Shown: positions 20,157-37,392 of the stretch, in pieces | Layout: every line of letters begins with the position of its first letter | Position numbering within the stretch: position 1 is the first letter of the stretch | From: Vibrio sp. DW001 | GTDB taxonomy: Bacteria > Pseudomonadota > Gammaproteobacteria > Enterobacterales > Vibrionaceae | Direction: 5' to 3' | Assembly (NCBI RefSeq): GCF_029016285.1 | Contig: NZ_CP091975.1 | Coordinates: forward strand, 1-64,000 | Length of the DNA: 64,000 nt | Made by a program: the position numbers and the translations under genes | Notes under the pieces: generated by a model | Told to the model about the DNA's origin: nothing | Seen by the model: the letters and a program-made list of their open reading frames with translations, nothing else | Databases searched by the model: none

Positions 20157-21137
20157 TTATAGTTTGATCACAACACGACCGGTTACTTGACCATTGGTAA
20201 TGTCTTCTGCATATTTAGGTGCTTCTTCAAGTAAGATCTCAGTACAAGCTTGTTCAAAGTAGCTTTCAGGTAGAAGCTTGGTCAGTTTATCCCAAGCCGC
20301 AATACGCTTCTCTAGAGGACAAGATACAGAGTCAACACCTTGTAGACGAACGTTACGCAGGATAAATGGCATTACTGTTGTTGGTAGATCAAAACCACCC
20401 GCCAATCCACAAGCGGCAACCGCACTATTGTAATCCATTTGCGCTAATACTTTGGCAAGCACCTTGCTTCCTACGGTATCAACGGCGCCAGCCCAAATTT
20501 GTTTTTCTAATGGGCGAGCTGGTTCTTCAAATTCAACGCGATCGATTATTCGGCTAGCGCCTAACTTCTCTAGCAGTGGTCCGTTCTCTTCAACACGTCC
20601 AGTAACCGCTGCGACTTTATAGCCAAGTTGAGCGAGTAATGTGACGGAGACAGAGCCGACACCACCACTTGCGCCTGTAACTAGTATTTCTCCATCTTCT
20701 GGTTTTACATCTGCATCAATCAGTGCCTGAACACATAACATGGCGGTGAAACCTGCTGTACCAACCATCATCGCTTTTTTACTATTGAGGCCTTTAGGCA
20801 AAGGGACAAGCCAATCCGCCTTTAAGTTGGCTTTTTCTGCCATACCACCCCAATGATTCTCACCAACCCCCCAACCGGTAAGCACAACTTCATCGCCTTT
20901 TTGATAGCGAGAATCATCAGAGCTGATAACCTTTCCCGCAAGGTCTATACCAGGAACCATAGGGAAGTTACGAATGATTCTGCCTTTGCCTGTAATCGCT
21001 AACCCATCTTTATAGTTCAAAGATGAGTAATCAACCGCAATTAAAACCTCCCCTTCAGGAAGTTGTGTTTCATCGATCTGCTCAACAGCAGCAAGTGTGC
21101 GTTTGTCTTCTTGTTTTAGAACTAAAGCGTTAAACAT
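20157..21137 (-). CDS. acuI: Acrylyl-CoA reductase AcuI / YhdH-type quinone oxidoreductase
   Basis: A zinc-free MDR-superfamily NADPH-dependent reductase; the family reduces acrylyl-CoA to propionyl-CoA and so detoxifies acrylate. The start at 21137 gives MFNALVLKQEDKRTLAAV, in line with E. coli YhdH, and GGAGA lies at a good distance; an upstream ATG would add four residues. The 326-residue protein shows SSLNYKDGLAITGKG, GWGVGENHWGGMAEKA and the nucleotide-binding VTGASGGVGSVSV. It is downstream of fadBA in the same direction but separated by a terminator. A link with propionate or DMSP metabolism is possible but not shown here. Confidence 0.9.
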   Translation of the reverse strand: MFNALVLKQEDKRTLAAVEQIDETQLPEGEVLIAVDYSSLNYKDGLAITGKGRIIRNFPMVPGIDLAGKVISSDDSRYQKGDEVVLTGWGVGENHWGGMAEKANLKADWLVPLPKGLNSKKAMMVGTAGFTAMLCVQALIDADVKPEDGEILVTGASGGVGSVSVTLLAQLGYKVAAVTGRVEENGPLLEKLGASRIIDRVEFEEPARPLEKQIWAGAVDTVGSKVLAKVLAQMDYNSAVAACGLAGGFDLPTTVMPFILRNVRLQGVDSVSCPLEKRIAAWDKLTKLLPESYFEQACTEILLEEAPKYAEDITNGQVTGRVVIKL

Positions 21138-21298
21138 GGGTGTCTCCATAAGGGTTGGCAGGATGTAATCTAATTCGACTATGAAATTATGACATGAATT
21201 GTAGAACTATCCACTCTATGACAAAAATGAAACATTATCATTCTCGGTATGCAATCTATGCATAGTTAAGTGGCGGGATAACTTTATATCGTTATACG

Positions 21299-21333
21299 CA
21301 AAAAAAAAGAGCGATGATTAATCGCTCTTTTTT
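21299..21333. terminator. Terminator downstream of fadBA
   Basis: GAGCGAT GATTA ATCGCTC is flanked by an A-run on the left and a T-run on the right, so it can act in both directions. It lies about 135 bp after the fadA stop; that 3' region also holds a small hairpin CAGCAATG / CATTGCTG (21374-21401). Confidence 0.9.
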
Positions 21334-21466
21334 ACATGTTCAATACCTATATTACGTTGTGTAGGTATTTGATCAGCAATGGGGATGAATGCTCATTGCT
21401 GTCTGTTCCGTTACATCTATATGGGTAGCGAGTTACTTTTCCAGATTGATATACGTTGTTTGCGAA

Positions 21467-24827
<3,361 letters not shown>

Positions 24828-24906
24828 TATCTTTCTCCGTAAAAAAGCAATGCGTATTTGCTATCGAGAGTTCATTTTTTATTTATTTTTGGTCTGTTTG
24901 ACAAAA

Positions 24907-24923
24907 TTCTGGTTTGACCAGAT
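24907..24923. promoter_or_regulatory. FadR operator upstream of fadB
   Basis: TTCTGGTTTGACCAGAT differs at only a few positions from the known E. coli fadB FadR site ATCTGGTACGACCAGAT and keeps the CTGGT / ACCAG half-sites. It lies in the 233-bp divergent region between fadB and yigZ. Confidence 0.85.
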
Positions 24924-25060
24924 GATTGATTTTGAACCACTGAAATCAAAATATCAACAAAATTCAAACAAGCGTTTAACATTTGTGATGTTGGTTTTCT
25001 GGTATAGGCGGGTTTTTATCGTGATAGACTAGTTAAATTAGTACGTTAGATAAGATAAAG

Positions 25061-25696
25061 ATGAACGATCAACCGTATCGAGTTCCAGCAGAGTCCGTTG
25101 AGTTTGAAGAAGAGATTAAAAAAAGCCTTTTTATTACTCAACTTGCTCATGCGCCTACAATAGAAGCGGCCAAGAGCTTTATTGAGGAAGTAAAAGGAAA
25201 ACACTCTGGTGCGCGACATAATTGTTGGGCGTTTGTGGCTGGCAGAGCGGATGACTCAATGATGTGGGGCTTTAGTGACGATGGTGAACCATCAGGCACA
25301 GCAGGTAAACCGATCTTAGCTCAGCTTAGTGGTTCAAGTGTGGGCGAGATGGTTGCAGTCGTTACTCGATACTCTGGAGGAATAAAGTTAGGAACTGGGG
25401 GATTGGTTAAGGCATATGGTGGTGGCGTACAGCAAGCACTTAAACGACTTCAAACTCTAGAGAAAAAAATCAACACTCAGTTGCAACTAAGGTTAGACTA
25501 CTCGTTTATGCCCCTATTAAAAAATATAATGGCGCGATATGAAGCGTCGGTTTTGAATACAGAGTTTTTTGAACAGATTGAGATGACAATAGAGATAGAA
25601 AGGCGACAGGTTTCGGGCTTTACGCTAAGTGTCATCAATAAAAGTGGTGCGAGAATTATTGTTTCTCAAGATACCGTCACCCCAATGAAAAGATAA
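25061..25696 (+). CDS. yigZ: IMPACT-family protein YigZ
   Basis: A conserved 211-residue protein of the YigZ/IMPACT family. The N-terminal domain shows the signature KGKHSGARHNCWAF and FSDDGEPSGTAGKPIL, followed by VAVVTRYSGGIKLGTGGLVKAYGGG; a smaller ferredoxin-like C-terminal domain follows. The biochemical role is uncertain; the eukaryotic relative IMPACT binds GCN1 in translation control. It lies 35 bp before trkH. In E. coli the order is pepQ-yigZ-trkH-hemG; pepQ is absent here. Confidence 0.9.
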   Translation: MNDQPYRVPAESVEFEEEIKKSLFITQLAHAPTIEAAKSFIEEVKGKHSGARHNCWAFVAGRADDSMMWGFSDDGEPSGTAGKPILAQLSGSSVGEMVAVVTRYSGGIKLGTGGLVKAYGGGVQQALKRLQTLEKKINTQLQLRLDYSFMPLLKNIMARYEASVLNTEFFEQIEMTIEIERRQVSGFTLSVINKSGARIIVSQDTVTPMKR

Positions 25697-25731
25697 CTAG
25701 GAAGTTAGAAGCTCAGCTTCATAATGCAAAT

Positions 25732-27189
25732 ATGCAATTTCGTTCAATTATCCGCATAGTCGGCTTGTTACTGGCCTTATTCAGTATATCTATGTTAGCG
25801 CCAGCATTTGTTGCTCTGGTCTATCGGGATGGTGCGGGTGTTCCATTTGTCAGTACCTTTTTTGTTTTGTTGTTTTGCGGAACGGCATGTTGGTTTCCCA
25901 ATCGTAGACACAAAAAAGACTTAAAAGCTCGCGACGGCTTTCTTATCGTTGTCCTTTTTTGGACCGTTATAGGTAGTGCTGGCGCGTTACCTTTTCTCAT
26001 ATCTGAAGATCCAGCAATCACCGTTACCGATGCCTTTTTTGAATCTTTCTCTGCTTTAACTACTACGGGTGCAACGGTTATCGTTGGTTTAGATGATCTA
26101 CCCAAAGCAATCTTGTTCTATCGTCAATTTCTACAGTGGTTTGGTGGGATGGGGATAATCGTACTAGCGGTAGCGATTCTTCCTGTTCTAGGTATTGGTG
26201 GAATGCAGCTTTATAGAGCTGAAATCCCAGGGCCAGTTAAAGACAGTAAGATGACTCCGAGAATCGCAGAAACAGCTAAAGCGCTTTGGTATATTTACCT
26301 GAGCTTAACCTTAGCTTGCGCAGGTGCATTCTGGCTTGCAGGTATGAGTGCGTTTGACGCTATTTGCCACAGCTTCTCAACGATTGCTATTGGTGGATTT
26401 TCAACCCATGACGCTAGTATGGGGTATTTCGACAGTCATGCTATCAATATGATTACGGTGGTATTCCTGCTTATTTCAGGTTGTAACTTCTCTTTGCATT
26501 TTGCTGCTTTCTCTTCAGGTGGGGTGCATCCTAAGTATTATATTAAAGATCCAGAATTTAGAGCGTTCTTCACGATCCAAGCGATACTGTTTCTTATTTG
26601 TTTCCTTTTATTGCTGATGCACCAATCGTATATCTCAATATATGATGCCTTTGACCAAGCATTGTTTCAGACGGTATCTATCTCGACTACCGCCGGGTTT
26701 ACCACAACGGGCTTCTCTGAGTGGCCTCTATTCTTACCCGTGCTGTTGTTATTCTCTTCTTTTATAGGAGGGTGTGCAGGCTCTACAGGTGGAGGAATGA
26801 AGGTAATTCGTATCTTATTGCTTACCTTGCAAGGCTCCCGTGAAATTAAGCGACTGATCCACCCTAGAGCTGTATTTACAATAAAGCTTGGGGATAGTGC
26901 ACTGCCACAGCGAGTAGTCGATGCAGTATGGGGCTTCTTCTCTGCTTATGCATTGGTGTTTGTTATCTGCATGTTGGCCTTGATCGCAACGGGTATTGAT
27001 GAACTTAGCGCTTTTTCTGCCGTTGCATCAACATTGAATAACCTTGGTCCCGGACTAGGAGACGTTGCATTACACTATGGTGATGTTAATGACAAAGCCA
27101 AATGGGTATTAGTGGTGTCCATGTTATTTGGTCGATTGGAAATATTTACTCTATTAATTTTATTCACGCCTACCTTTTGGCGCAGTTAA
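25732..27189 (+). CDS. trkH: Trk system potassium transporter TrkH
   Basis: The membrane pore subunit of the constitutive Trk K+ uptake system, gated by TrkA, which is not in this window. The 485-residue protein (E. coli 483) has the four P-loop repeats with selectivity-filter segments LTTTGATV, TIAIGGFSTHD, STTAGFTTTGF and TLNNLGPGLGD, each next to membrane helices. AGGAAG is 27 nt from the ATG with a small hairpin (GAAGC / GCTTC) between them, which could bring the two closer. It is followed by hemG after 10 bp. Confidence 0.95.
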   Translation: MQFRSIIRIVGLLLALFSISMLAPAFVALVYRDGAGVPFVSTFFVLLFCGTACWFPNRRHKKDLKARDGFLIVVLFWTVIGSAGALPFLISEDPAITVTDAFFESFSALTTTGATVIVGLDDLPKAILFYRQFLQWFGGMGIIVLAVAILPVLGIGGMQLYRAEIPGPVKDSKMTPRIAETAKALWYIYLSLTLACAGAFWLAGMSAFDAICHSFSTIAIGGFSTHDASMGYFDSHAINMITVVFLLISGCNFSLHFAAFSSGGVHPKYYIKDPEFRAFFTIQAILFLICFLLLLMHQSYISIYDAFDQALFQTVSISTTAGFTTTGFSEWPLFLPVLLLFSSFIGGCAGSTGGGMKVIRILLLTLQGSREIKRLIHPRAVFTIKLGDSALPQRVVDAVWGFFSAYALVFVICMLALIATGIDELSAFSAVASTLNNLGPGLGDVALHYGDVNDKAKWVLVVSMLFGRLEIFTLLILFTPTFWRS

Positions 27190-27199
27190 GGGAAAGTCA

Positions 27200-27727
27200 G
27201 TGGAAAAAATCCTTTTTTTATATGCGACAACAGACGGTCAGACTGTAAAGATCTGCCAACATATTCAAAATGAACTACCAGGGTATGAATGTGAGTTTCA
27301 AAATCTCGATGAGAAAGCAGACGTCGACTTTGCCGCCTACAATAAGGTCGTTATTGGCGCATCTATTCGTTATGGGCATCTGAGTAAAAATCTTTACCGC
27401 TTTATAGGGAGGAACTTAGAAGCGCTAAACCATTATAAAGTTGCGTTCTTTTGCGTAAACCTAACTGCTCGTAAAGAAGACCAAGGCAAAGATACACCAG
27501 AAGGGAGCGCCTACATGCGTACCTTCCTAAAAAAATCACCTTGGACACCGAAGCTACAAGGTGTGTTTGCTGGAGCCCTTCGTTATCCCAAGTATAAGTT
27601 CATCGATAGAGTCATGATTCAGCTCATTATGAAAATGACGGGAGGAGAAACGGATTCTAGTAAAGAGATTGAATACACTAACTGGGATAAAGTAACGAAA
27701 TACGCCCAGTCTATTAAAGAAATGTAA
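27200..27727 (+). CDS. hemG: Menaquinone-dependent protoporphyrinogen oxidase
   Basis: An FMN-containing, flavodoxin-like enzyme that oxidises protoporphyrinogen IX to protoporphyrin IX, passing electrons to the quinone pool. The start is a GTG at 27200 with GGAAAG about 4 nt upstream, giving 175 residues. The FMN-loop region LFLYATTDGQTVKICQHI, the family stretch KVVIGASIRYGHLSK, and MKMTGGETDSSKEIEYTNWD match HemG. It follows trkH by 10 bp and precedes an rRNA operon, the same order as E. coli trkH-hemG-rrnA. Confidence 0.94.
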   Translation: MEKILFLYATTDGQTVKICQHIQNELPGYECEFQNLDEKADVDFAAYNKVVIGASIRYGHLSKNLYRFIGRNLEALNHYKVAFFCVNLTARKEDQGKDTPEGSAYMRTFLKKSPWTPKLQGVFAGALRYPKYKFIDRVMIQLIMKMTGGETDSSKEIEYTNWDKVTKYAQSIKEM

Positions 27728-27806
27728 ACAAAACTCGTCTTTTTACCCCTTATTGAGTCAATTTTGTTCGAATAGAAATTAAATTCGGGAAAAGTGCAAA
27801 AAGGGG

Positions 27807-27834
27807 TTGCCAATGTGATTCATGTCTCTATAAT
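27807..27834 (+). promoter_or_regulatory. rRNA operon promoter P1
   Basis: TTGCCA (27807-27812), a 16-bp spacer and a perfect TATAAT (27829-27834) are followed by the GC-rich discriminator GCGCCTC, the hallmark of stringently controlled rRNA promoters. The AT-rich stretch just upstream could serve as an UP element. The 27728-28302 gap is the rRNA leader; nothing in it looks protein-coding. Confidence 0.85.
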
Positions 27835-27931
27835 GCGCCTCACTGACACGGTAGAGCCCACAAGGCTTTGCAGAGAAATCAGTAAGACGAGCAGCTTGAA
27901 AAAGCCCTTCGAAATTAAAATGAAAAAGTAT

Positions 27932-27959
27932 TTGACTCTTCACTTTAAATCGCTAGAAT
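27932..27959 (+). promoter_or_regulatory. rRNA operon promoter P2
   Basis: TTGACT (27932-27937), a 16-bp spacer and TAGAAT (27954-27959) lie 125 bp after P1, the usual tandem arrangement. Confidence 0.65.
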
Positions 27960-28002
27960 GCACGTCCGCTTCAAGGAAAGCTTTACAGCAACCGAGAAGC
28001 AA

Positions 28003-28014
28003 CGCTCTTTAACA
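28003..28014 (+). promoter_or_regulatory. boxA antitermination site in the rRNA leader
   Basis: CGCTCTTTAACA matches the boxA core recognised by NusB/S10. A second copy lies in the 16S-23S spacer. Confidence 0.85.
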
Positions 28015-28302
28015 ATTTAAACCTATATCAATCTGTGTGGGCACTCGTTGATGACAATCGAAGATGATTCTCTGCTTTAGGGCACGAAATCAACAACGGT
28101 TTCAATGAACTGAGTGACCTAATTTGATGCTTACTTTGTTTTTACTTTTTTAAAAGTGAAAGTGAATTAACGTCGAACACAGTTATTTAAATATCACTCT
28201 GTTGGAGTGATAGAACTTTAAAGAACACTTTACTATTTAACCTTTGGTTATCTAAAGTAAAAGGCAATTTAAAGTCAGTATTCATTGAGCCAAAAAGAAC
28301 TT

Positions 28303-29855
<1,553 letters not shown>

Positions 29856-29945
29856 AACGATGATTGCACATGATGAGTGTCTACACAAATTGATATAGGT
29901 TTAGAAAGTAAAGAGAGTAGAAGGCCACCGTGCCTTCGACCCTAT

Positions 29946-30021
29946 GTCCCGTTCGTCTAGAGGCCTAGGACACCGCCCTTTCACGGCGGTAACAGGGGTT
30001 CGACTCCCCTACGGGATACCA
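29946..30021 (+). tRNA. tRNA-Glu (anticodon TTC)
   Basis: The acceptor GTCCCGT pairs with ACGGGAT, CCA is encoded, and the anticodon arm CCGCC-CTTTCAC-GGCGG presents TTC. It is the only tRNA in the 16S-23S spacer. Confidence 0.97.
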
Positions 30022-30088
30022 TCTTTAAGTATATTCTTTGAGTGTATTTAAAAATGGTTTTCACTTATTACGATAAGTATAAAATCTT

Positions 30089-30100
30089 TGCTCTTTAACA
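30089..30100 (+). promoter_or_regulatory. boxA antitermination site in the 16S-23S spacer
   Basis: TGCTCTTTAACA is a perfect boxA core, renewing antitermination before 23S. The rest of the spacer (30101-30406) includes the left arm of the 23S processing stem near 30389-30413 and no gene. Confidence 0.88.
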
Positions 30101-30406
30101 ATTTGGAAAGCTGACTGATAAATAATTGATTATTATTTATCAAAATAAAAGTTCTCAAATCCTATTGGATCCTTTTTTAAAAGGAAACTCTAGGATCTTG
30201 TTGTCACTTCGGTGATAACAAACCAACACACATTCAAGTGTTCTTGGAAACACCTAACTTCGGTTAGATGTTTAATATTTGAGTCCGGCAAAATCGAAAA
30301 TGTTGTCTCGCTCATTCAAATAATGAGGCAACGATAGAAACCTTGGTTGCTAATACAATAACAATTCGTTGTTATTTCGCGTAAGCGAAACCCTTTGGGG
30401 TTGTAT

Positions 30407-33298
<2,892 letters not shown>

Positions 33299-33419
33299 TA
33301 CAACACCCAAGGGGTTTTGTGGACTCAATGTAAGAACATTGAATGTGTGAAAACTTTTATTTAAGTCAGTAATCCAGATTATTAAAGTTTTCTATCGTGA
33401 TAGGAAGCTTGACCAAATT

Positions 33420-33539
33420 TGCTTGGCGACCATAGCGTTGTGGACCCACCTGAACCCATGCCGAACTCAGAAGTGAAACGCAACAGCGCCGATGGTAGTG
33501 TGGGGTCTCCCCATGTGAGAGTAGGACATCGCCAGGCTC
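33420..33539 (+). rRNA. rrf: 5S ribosomal RNA, copy 1
   Basis: TGCTTGGCGACCATAGCG through ACATCGCCAGGC forms the usual 5S fold, with terminal stem GCTTGGCG / CGCCAGGC. Ends are by homology. Confidence 0.95.
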
Positions 33540-33629
33540 TATTTATGTTTTTAGATTTTAAAAATCTGAAAGCAAACAATAATTAAAGCAATAAAGTAAC
33601 ATATAAGACTTTGATTATTAGCAGAATAA

Positions 33630-33665
33630 AATAGCCCGTTCTTTGATCGGGCTATTGCTTTTTGC
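33630..33665 (+). terminator. Terminator between 5S copy 1 and tRNA-Thr
   Basis: AATAGCCCG and CGGGCTATT form a 9-bp stem followed by GCTTTTTG. It probably ends part of the rRNA transcript before the tRNA-Thr / second 5S extension. Confidence 0.7.
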
Positions 33666-33684
33666 ACATATCCAAATTTAGAGC

Positions 33685-33761
<77 letters not shown>

Positions 33762-33767
33762 GAATTT

Positions 33768-33887
33768 TTCTTGGCAACCATAGCATTGTGGACCCACCTG
33801 ATTCCATGCCGAACTCAGAAGTGAAACGCAATAGCGCCGATGGTAGTGTGGGGTCTCCCCATGTGAGAGTAGGACATTGCCAGGTTC
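33768..33887 (+). rRNA. rrf: 5S ribosomal RNA, copy 2 (diverged)
   Basis: Same length and fold as copy 1 but with several substitutions. Two pairs of changes keep base pairing: GGCG/CGCC becomes GGCA/TGCC in the terminal stem, and GTTG/CAAC becomes ATTG/CAAT in the next helix. This suggests a functional second 5S rather than a decaying copy. Confidence 0.93.
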
Positions 33888-33963
33888 TAATTTTATATTG
33901 TCACTTTTTATAAGTGATAGTAATGAGCCTTTTAATCTTGTTAAGATAAAGGTTAGAAATTCG

Positions 33964-33993
33964 AAAAGCCTTCCCACAAGGGAAGGCTTTTTT
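33964..33993. terminator. Terminator of the rRNA operon, shared with ilvY
   Basis: AAGCCTTCCC and GGGAAGGCTT form a 10-bp stem with loop ACAA, with T-runs on both sides. It lies 3 bp from the stop of convergent ilvY. Confidence 0.9.
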
Positions 33994-33996
33994 CGT

Positions 33997-34887
33997 TTAA
34001 TTAGATATAAATTTATTCTCAGCTAACTCCCAAAGTGCGTGGATCAATGGATCATTTAATTTGGATCGGTTACAGCAAATTCCTAAATCAAATGGCTTTA
34101 CTGACTCTAGCTTTAATCTCTGTATCTTATCCTTTACTGGACTATTGTTGATGACTACATCTGGCGCAATACCAATTCCACAACCTAGTGCGACCATACT
34201 AACAATCGCTTCATGTCCCGATACCTGGGCGTATATATTGGGCTTAATTTTTTTCTTTTTAAACCAATGATTTGCGCGGTCTCTTGCGGTTCCAGCTTCT
34301 GGTAGAATAAAAGGGATGGTTTCCCACATAGGCTGTTCTTTTAGTAATTCTTGAGAAAAGCTACTAATACCTGTTGGCGCAATAATTGAAAGCGGTATAT
34401 TACCGATAGTTTCGAATGCCAATCTGGCTGGTAGTTGTTCTGGTTTTGCTGATATAGCGATATCTGCCTTGCCTTCTAGAACAATGTCTATCGCTTGTGC
34501 TGGATCACCCGTGGATATTTTTAGTTCGATTTGTGGATAGGTGAGTCGAAAGTCATTCAATAGATCAGGCAGATGGCTATAGCTTGCTGTCACCGAGCAG
34601 AATAGATGAATCTCACCTTCTAACTCTTTGCTCTGTTCTGACAACTCTGACCGGTATCCATACCAGTCAGTCGTGATACTTAGCGCGATTGGTAAGAGTT
34701 TTTTACCTGCGTTAGTAAGGTCTACACTTCTGTTATCTCGAATAAGAAGACTCTGCCCTATTTCTTCTTCAAGCTTTTGAATTTGACGACTCAAAGCGGA
34801 TGGACTGACGTGCATTGCATGCGCGGTTTTGTTGAAGCTTCTGCTATCACACAGGTGGATAAACAACTGAAGGCTCTTAATATTCAT
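33997..34887 (-). CDS. ilvY: LysR-type activator IlvY
   Basis: Activates ilvC when bound by acetohydroxy acids and represses itself. The 296-residue protein begins MNIKSLQLFIHLCDSRSFNKTAHAM with the helix-turn-helix HVSPSALSRQIQKLEEEIG, then the effector domain containing FCSVTASYSHLPDLL, GHEAIVSMVALGCGIGIAPD and DLGICC as in E. coli IlvY. Divergent orientation from ilvC is the classic arrangement. It ends against the rRNA terminator. Confidence 0.94.
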   Translation of the reverse strand: MNIKSLQLFIHLCDSRSFNKTAHAMHVSPSALSRQIQKLEEEIGQSLLIRDNRSVDLTNAGKKLLPIALSITTDWYGYRSELSEQSKELEGEIHLFCSVTASYSHLPDLLNDFRLTYPQIELKISTGDPAQAIDIVLEGKADIAISAKPEQLPARLAFETIGNIPLSIIAPTGISSFSQELLKEQPMWETIPFILPEAGTARDRANHWFKKKKIKPNIYAQVSGHEAIVSMVALGCGIGIAPDVVINNSPVKDKIQRLKLESVKPFDLGICCNRSKLNDPLIHALWELAENKFISN

Positions 34888-35027
34888 ATCTTCACACTTG
34901 ATATTGCATTTATTGCATTTACTAATTGTGAATATATCACTTTAAGCAATTAAACGCCTGCATTACTATGTGGTTATTCGACTCACATGCAGTCGACCAA
35001 CGGACAATTCTTAAAGGAGTCTCTTAC
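34888..35027. promoter_or_regulatory. ilvY-ilvC divergent control region
   Basis: It contains a tandem 9-mer ATTGCATTT ATTGCATTT (34903-34920) and further ATTGTG and GCAAT half-sites (34925-34950). TTGCAT-type half-sites fit IlvY operators overlapping both promoters, but exact operator and promoter positions cannot be fixed by eye. Confidence 0.5.
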
Positions 35028-36512
35028 ATGGCTAACTATTTCAATACTCTTAATCTACGCGAGCAATTAGACCAACTTGGTCGCTGTCGTTTTATGGATC
35101 GTGAAGAATTTGCGGCAGAAGCGGATTACCTTAAAGGTAAAAAAGTTGTGATCGTTGGTTGTGGTGCTCAAGGCCTTAACCAAGGTCTTAACATGCGTGA
35201 TTCCGGTCTTGATATTGCTTATGCGCTACGTCAGGCTGCGATTGATGAAAAGCGTCAGTCATTCAAAAATGCGAGTGAAAATGGTTTTGAAGTAGGCAGT
35301 TACGAGACTCTTATCCCTAAAGCCGATCTGGTTGTGAATCTAACGCCAGACAAGCAACACACTAATGTTGTAGAAACGATTATGCCTCTGATGAAAGAGG
35401 GTGCAGCTCTAGGTTACTCTCACGGTTTCAACATCGTTGAAGAGGGTATGCAGGTTCGTAAAGATATAACGGTGGTTATGGTTGCACCTAAGTGTCCGGG
35501 TACAGAAGTACGTGAAGAATACAAACGCGGATTCGGTGTGCCAACACTCATCGCTGTTCACCCAGAAAATGATCCACAGGGCGAAGGTTGGGATATTGCC
35601 AAAGCTTGGGCTGCGGGTACTGGTGGCCACAGAGCTGGTTGTCTAGAGTCGTCTTTTGTCGCAGAAGTTAAATCAGACCTAATGGGAGAGCAAACTATCC
35701 TATGTGGCATGTTGCAAGCGGGTTCTATCGTATGTTATGAGAAAATGATTTCTGAAGGTATTGATGAAGGCTATGCAGGTAAGCTTCTTCAGTTCGGTTG
35801 GGAAACAATTACAGAAGCACTTAAATTTGGTGGCATCAGTCACATGATGGATCGCTTATCTAACCCCGGAAAAGTTAAAGCATTTGAGCTTTCTGAAGAG
35901 CTTAAAGAACTAATGCGCCCTCTTTATAATAAACACATGGACGATATTATCGTTGGTAATTTTTCGGGCACGATGATGGCAGATTGGGCTAACGACGATG
36001 TGAATCTATTAGGTTGGCGCGAAGAGACGGGCCAAACAGCGTTTGAAAACTATCCTGAGACAGACGTAGAAATCTCGGAGCAAGAGTATTTCGATAACGG
36101 TATCTTGATGATTGCGATGGTTCGTGCAGGTGTTGAACTCGCATTTGAAGCGATGACAGCATCTGGCATCATTGACGAGTCAGCATACTATGAGTCATTA
36201 CATGAACTTCCGTTGATTGCTAATACCGTTGCACGTAAACGTCTTTATGAAATGAACGTCGTTATCTCTGATACTGCTGAATATGGTAATTATCTATTTG
36301 CTAACGTAGCAACGCCACTTCTACGTGAGAAGTTCATGCCGAAAGTGGGTACTGATGTCATTGGTAAAGGCTTAGGCGAGACGTCTAATCATGTTGATAA
36401 TGGAACGTTGATTGAAGTGAATGAAATCATTCGAAATCACCCTGTAGAGTATATTGGTGAAGAGTTGCGTGGCTATATGACGGATATGAAGCGTATTGCT
36501 GTAGGCGGTTAA
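35028..36512 (+). CDS. ilvC: Ketol-acid reductoisomerase (class II)
   Basis: Catalyses the Mg2+- and NADPH-dependent alkyl migration and reduction making dihydroxy-isovalerate and dihydroxy-methylvalerate in valine/isoleucine synthesis. The start at 35028 ([20 protein letters not shown]) matches E. coli IlvC and has AAGGAG 8 nt upstream; an earlier in-frame ATG would add 20 residues unlike the family. The 494-residue length marks the long, class II form. NADPH site [21 protein letters not shown] and metal-binding segments such as [17 protein letters not shown] are intact. An insertion sequence begins 14 bp after its stop and separates it from the nearest terminator. Confidence 0.97.
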   Translation: MANYFNTLNLREQLDQLGRCRFMDREEFAAEADYLKGKKVVIVGCGAQGLNQGLNMRDSGLDIAYALRQAAIDEKRQSFKNASENGFEVGSYETLIPKADLVVNLTPDKQHTNVVETIMPLMKEGAALGYSHGFNIVEEGMQVRKDITVVMVAPKCPGTEVREEYKRGFGVPTLIAVHPENDPQGEGWDIAKAWAAGTGGHRAGCLESSFVAEVKSDLMGEQTILCGMLQAGSIVCYEKMISEGIDEGYAGKLLQFGWETITEALKFGGISHMMDRLSNPGKVKAFELSEELKELMRPLYNKHMDDIIVGNFSGTMMADWANDDVNLLGWREETGQTAFENYPETDVEISEQEYFDNGILMIAMVRAGVELAFEAMTASGIIDESAYYESLHELPLIANTVARKRLYEMNVVISDTAEYGNYLFANVATPLLREKFMPKVGTDVIGKGLGETSNHVDNGTLIEVNEIIRNHPVEYIGEELRGYMTDMKRIAVGG

Positions 36513-36553
36513 TTCCTTCTCAGATTGTCCCGTCCTAAAATACGTTGACGGTT

Positions 36554-37363
36554 TTAATAGAAGGTCAGAAGCTTTTCGCTCTGACCTTTTTTGTGCACCT
36601 CGTTTGGTGTCTTCATTCCCAAGCTTAAATGCGGTCTCATTCCATTATATATCTGTATTGATTCATCAACGAGCAGTTTTAATTCATCAAGTCCTCGGCA
36701 CTTGTACAACAAAAACTCCTGTTTCAGTATGCCATTTATACGCTCTGCAAGGGCATTTTGATAACAGTCATACCCATCTGTCATCGATGGCTTAATTCCG
36801 CTTCTTGTCAATGCTGTCTGATAAACACCAGAGCAATATTGTAGTCCTCTATCTGAATGATGAATGGCATTACGGCTGTATTGCCGATTCTTGACGGCCA
36901 TATTCAGTGCTTTGACGACATCTGTTGCCTTCATCTCGTTACTTAATTCATATCCCATTATTTTCCTGCTGTAAGCACCAGTGACCAAAGACAAATAATG
37001 TACTCCTTGCTCTGATTCCACATAAGTAATATCGCTAACAAATACTTCTTCAGGTGTTTTGGGGGAATGCTCTTTAAGTAAGTTCGGATGCTTGCGCATC
37101 CAGTGGTTACTATTCGTCGTTTTCGTATAACTTTTACGAGGTTGGACAAGCATTCCTTGTTCTCTTAAGTAACGAAATAACCCATCCCTACCAAGCTTGA
37201 TACCTTGTTTTTCCAGTTCTGGCTTAATTAGTTGGTAAAGCTTTCTAGCCCAAATTCGTGGCATATATTTGCGCCAGTACATCACGCACTCTCGAACAGG
37301 TTCGAGTTTCTTAGCTCTATTTTGTATCCGTTTGATCGCTTGATAAACACATTGAGCAGTCAT
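36554..37363 (-). CDS. IS3-family transposase OrfB (DDE integrase core)
   Basis: The catalytic half of the IS3 transposase, 269 residues from its ATG. The rve domain has the DDE triad: Asp in SDITYVE, Asp in HHSDRGLQY and Glu in NALAERINGILKQ, with exactly 35 residues between the last two. Its frame stays open upstream of the ATG past the OrfA stop and is -1 relative to OrfA, so the active enzyme is probably an OrfAB fusion made by -1 frameshifting near the A-rich AAAGAAAAGGG around 37405-37415. All catalytic residues are present. Confidence 0.92.
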   Translation of the reverse strand: MTAQCVYQAIKRIQNRAKKLEPVRECVMYWRKYMPRIWARKLYQLIKPELEKQGIKLGRDGLFRYLREQGMLVQPRKSYTKTTNSNHWMRKHPNLLKEHSPKTPEEVFVSDITYVESEQGVHYLSLVTGAYSRKIMGYELSNEMKATDVVKALNMAVKNRQYSRNAIHHSDRGLQYCSGVYQTALTRSGIKPSMTDGYDCYQNALAERINGILKQEFLLYKCRGLDELKLLVDESIQIYNGMRPHLSLGMKTPNEVHKKGQSEKLLTFY

Positions 37364-37392
37364 CCCTAGAGCTCGACAAGCAGGAGCGAGTT

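Noticed and set aside
27794..28012. A 72-codon open frame over the rRNA promoters
   Set aside because: It spans P1, P2 and boxA of the rRNA leader and has no Shine-Dalgarno.
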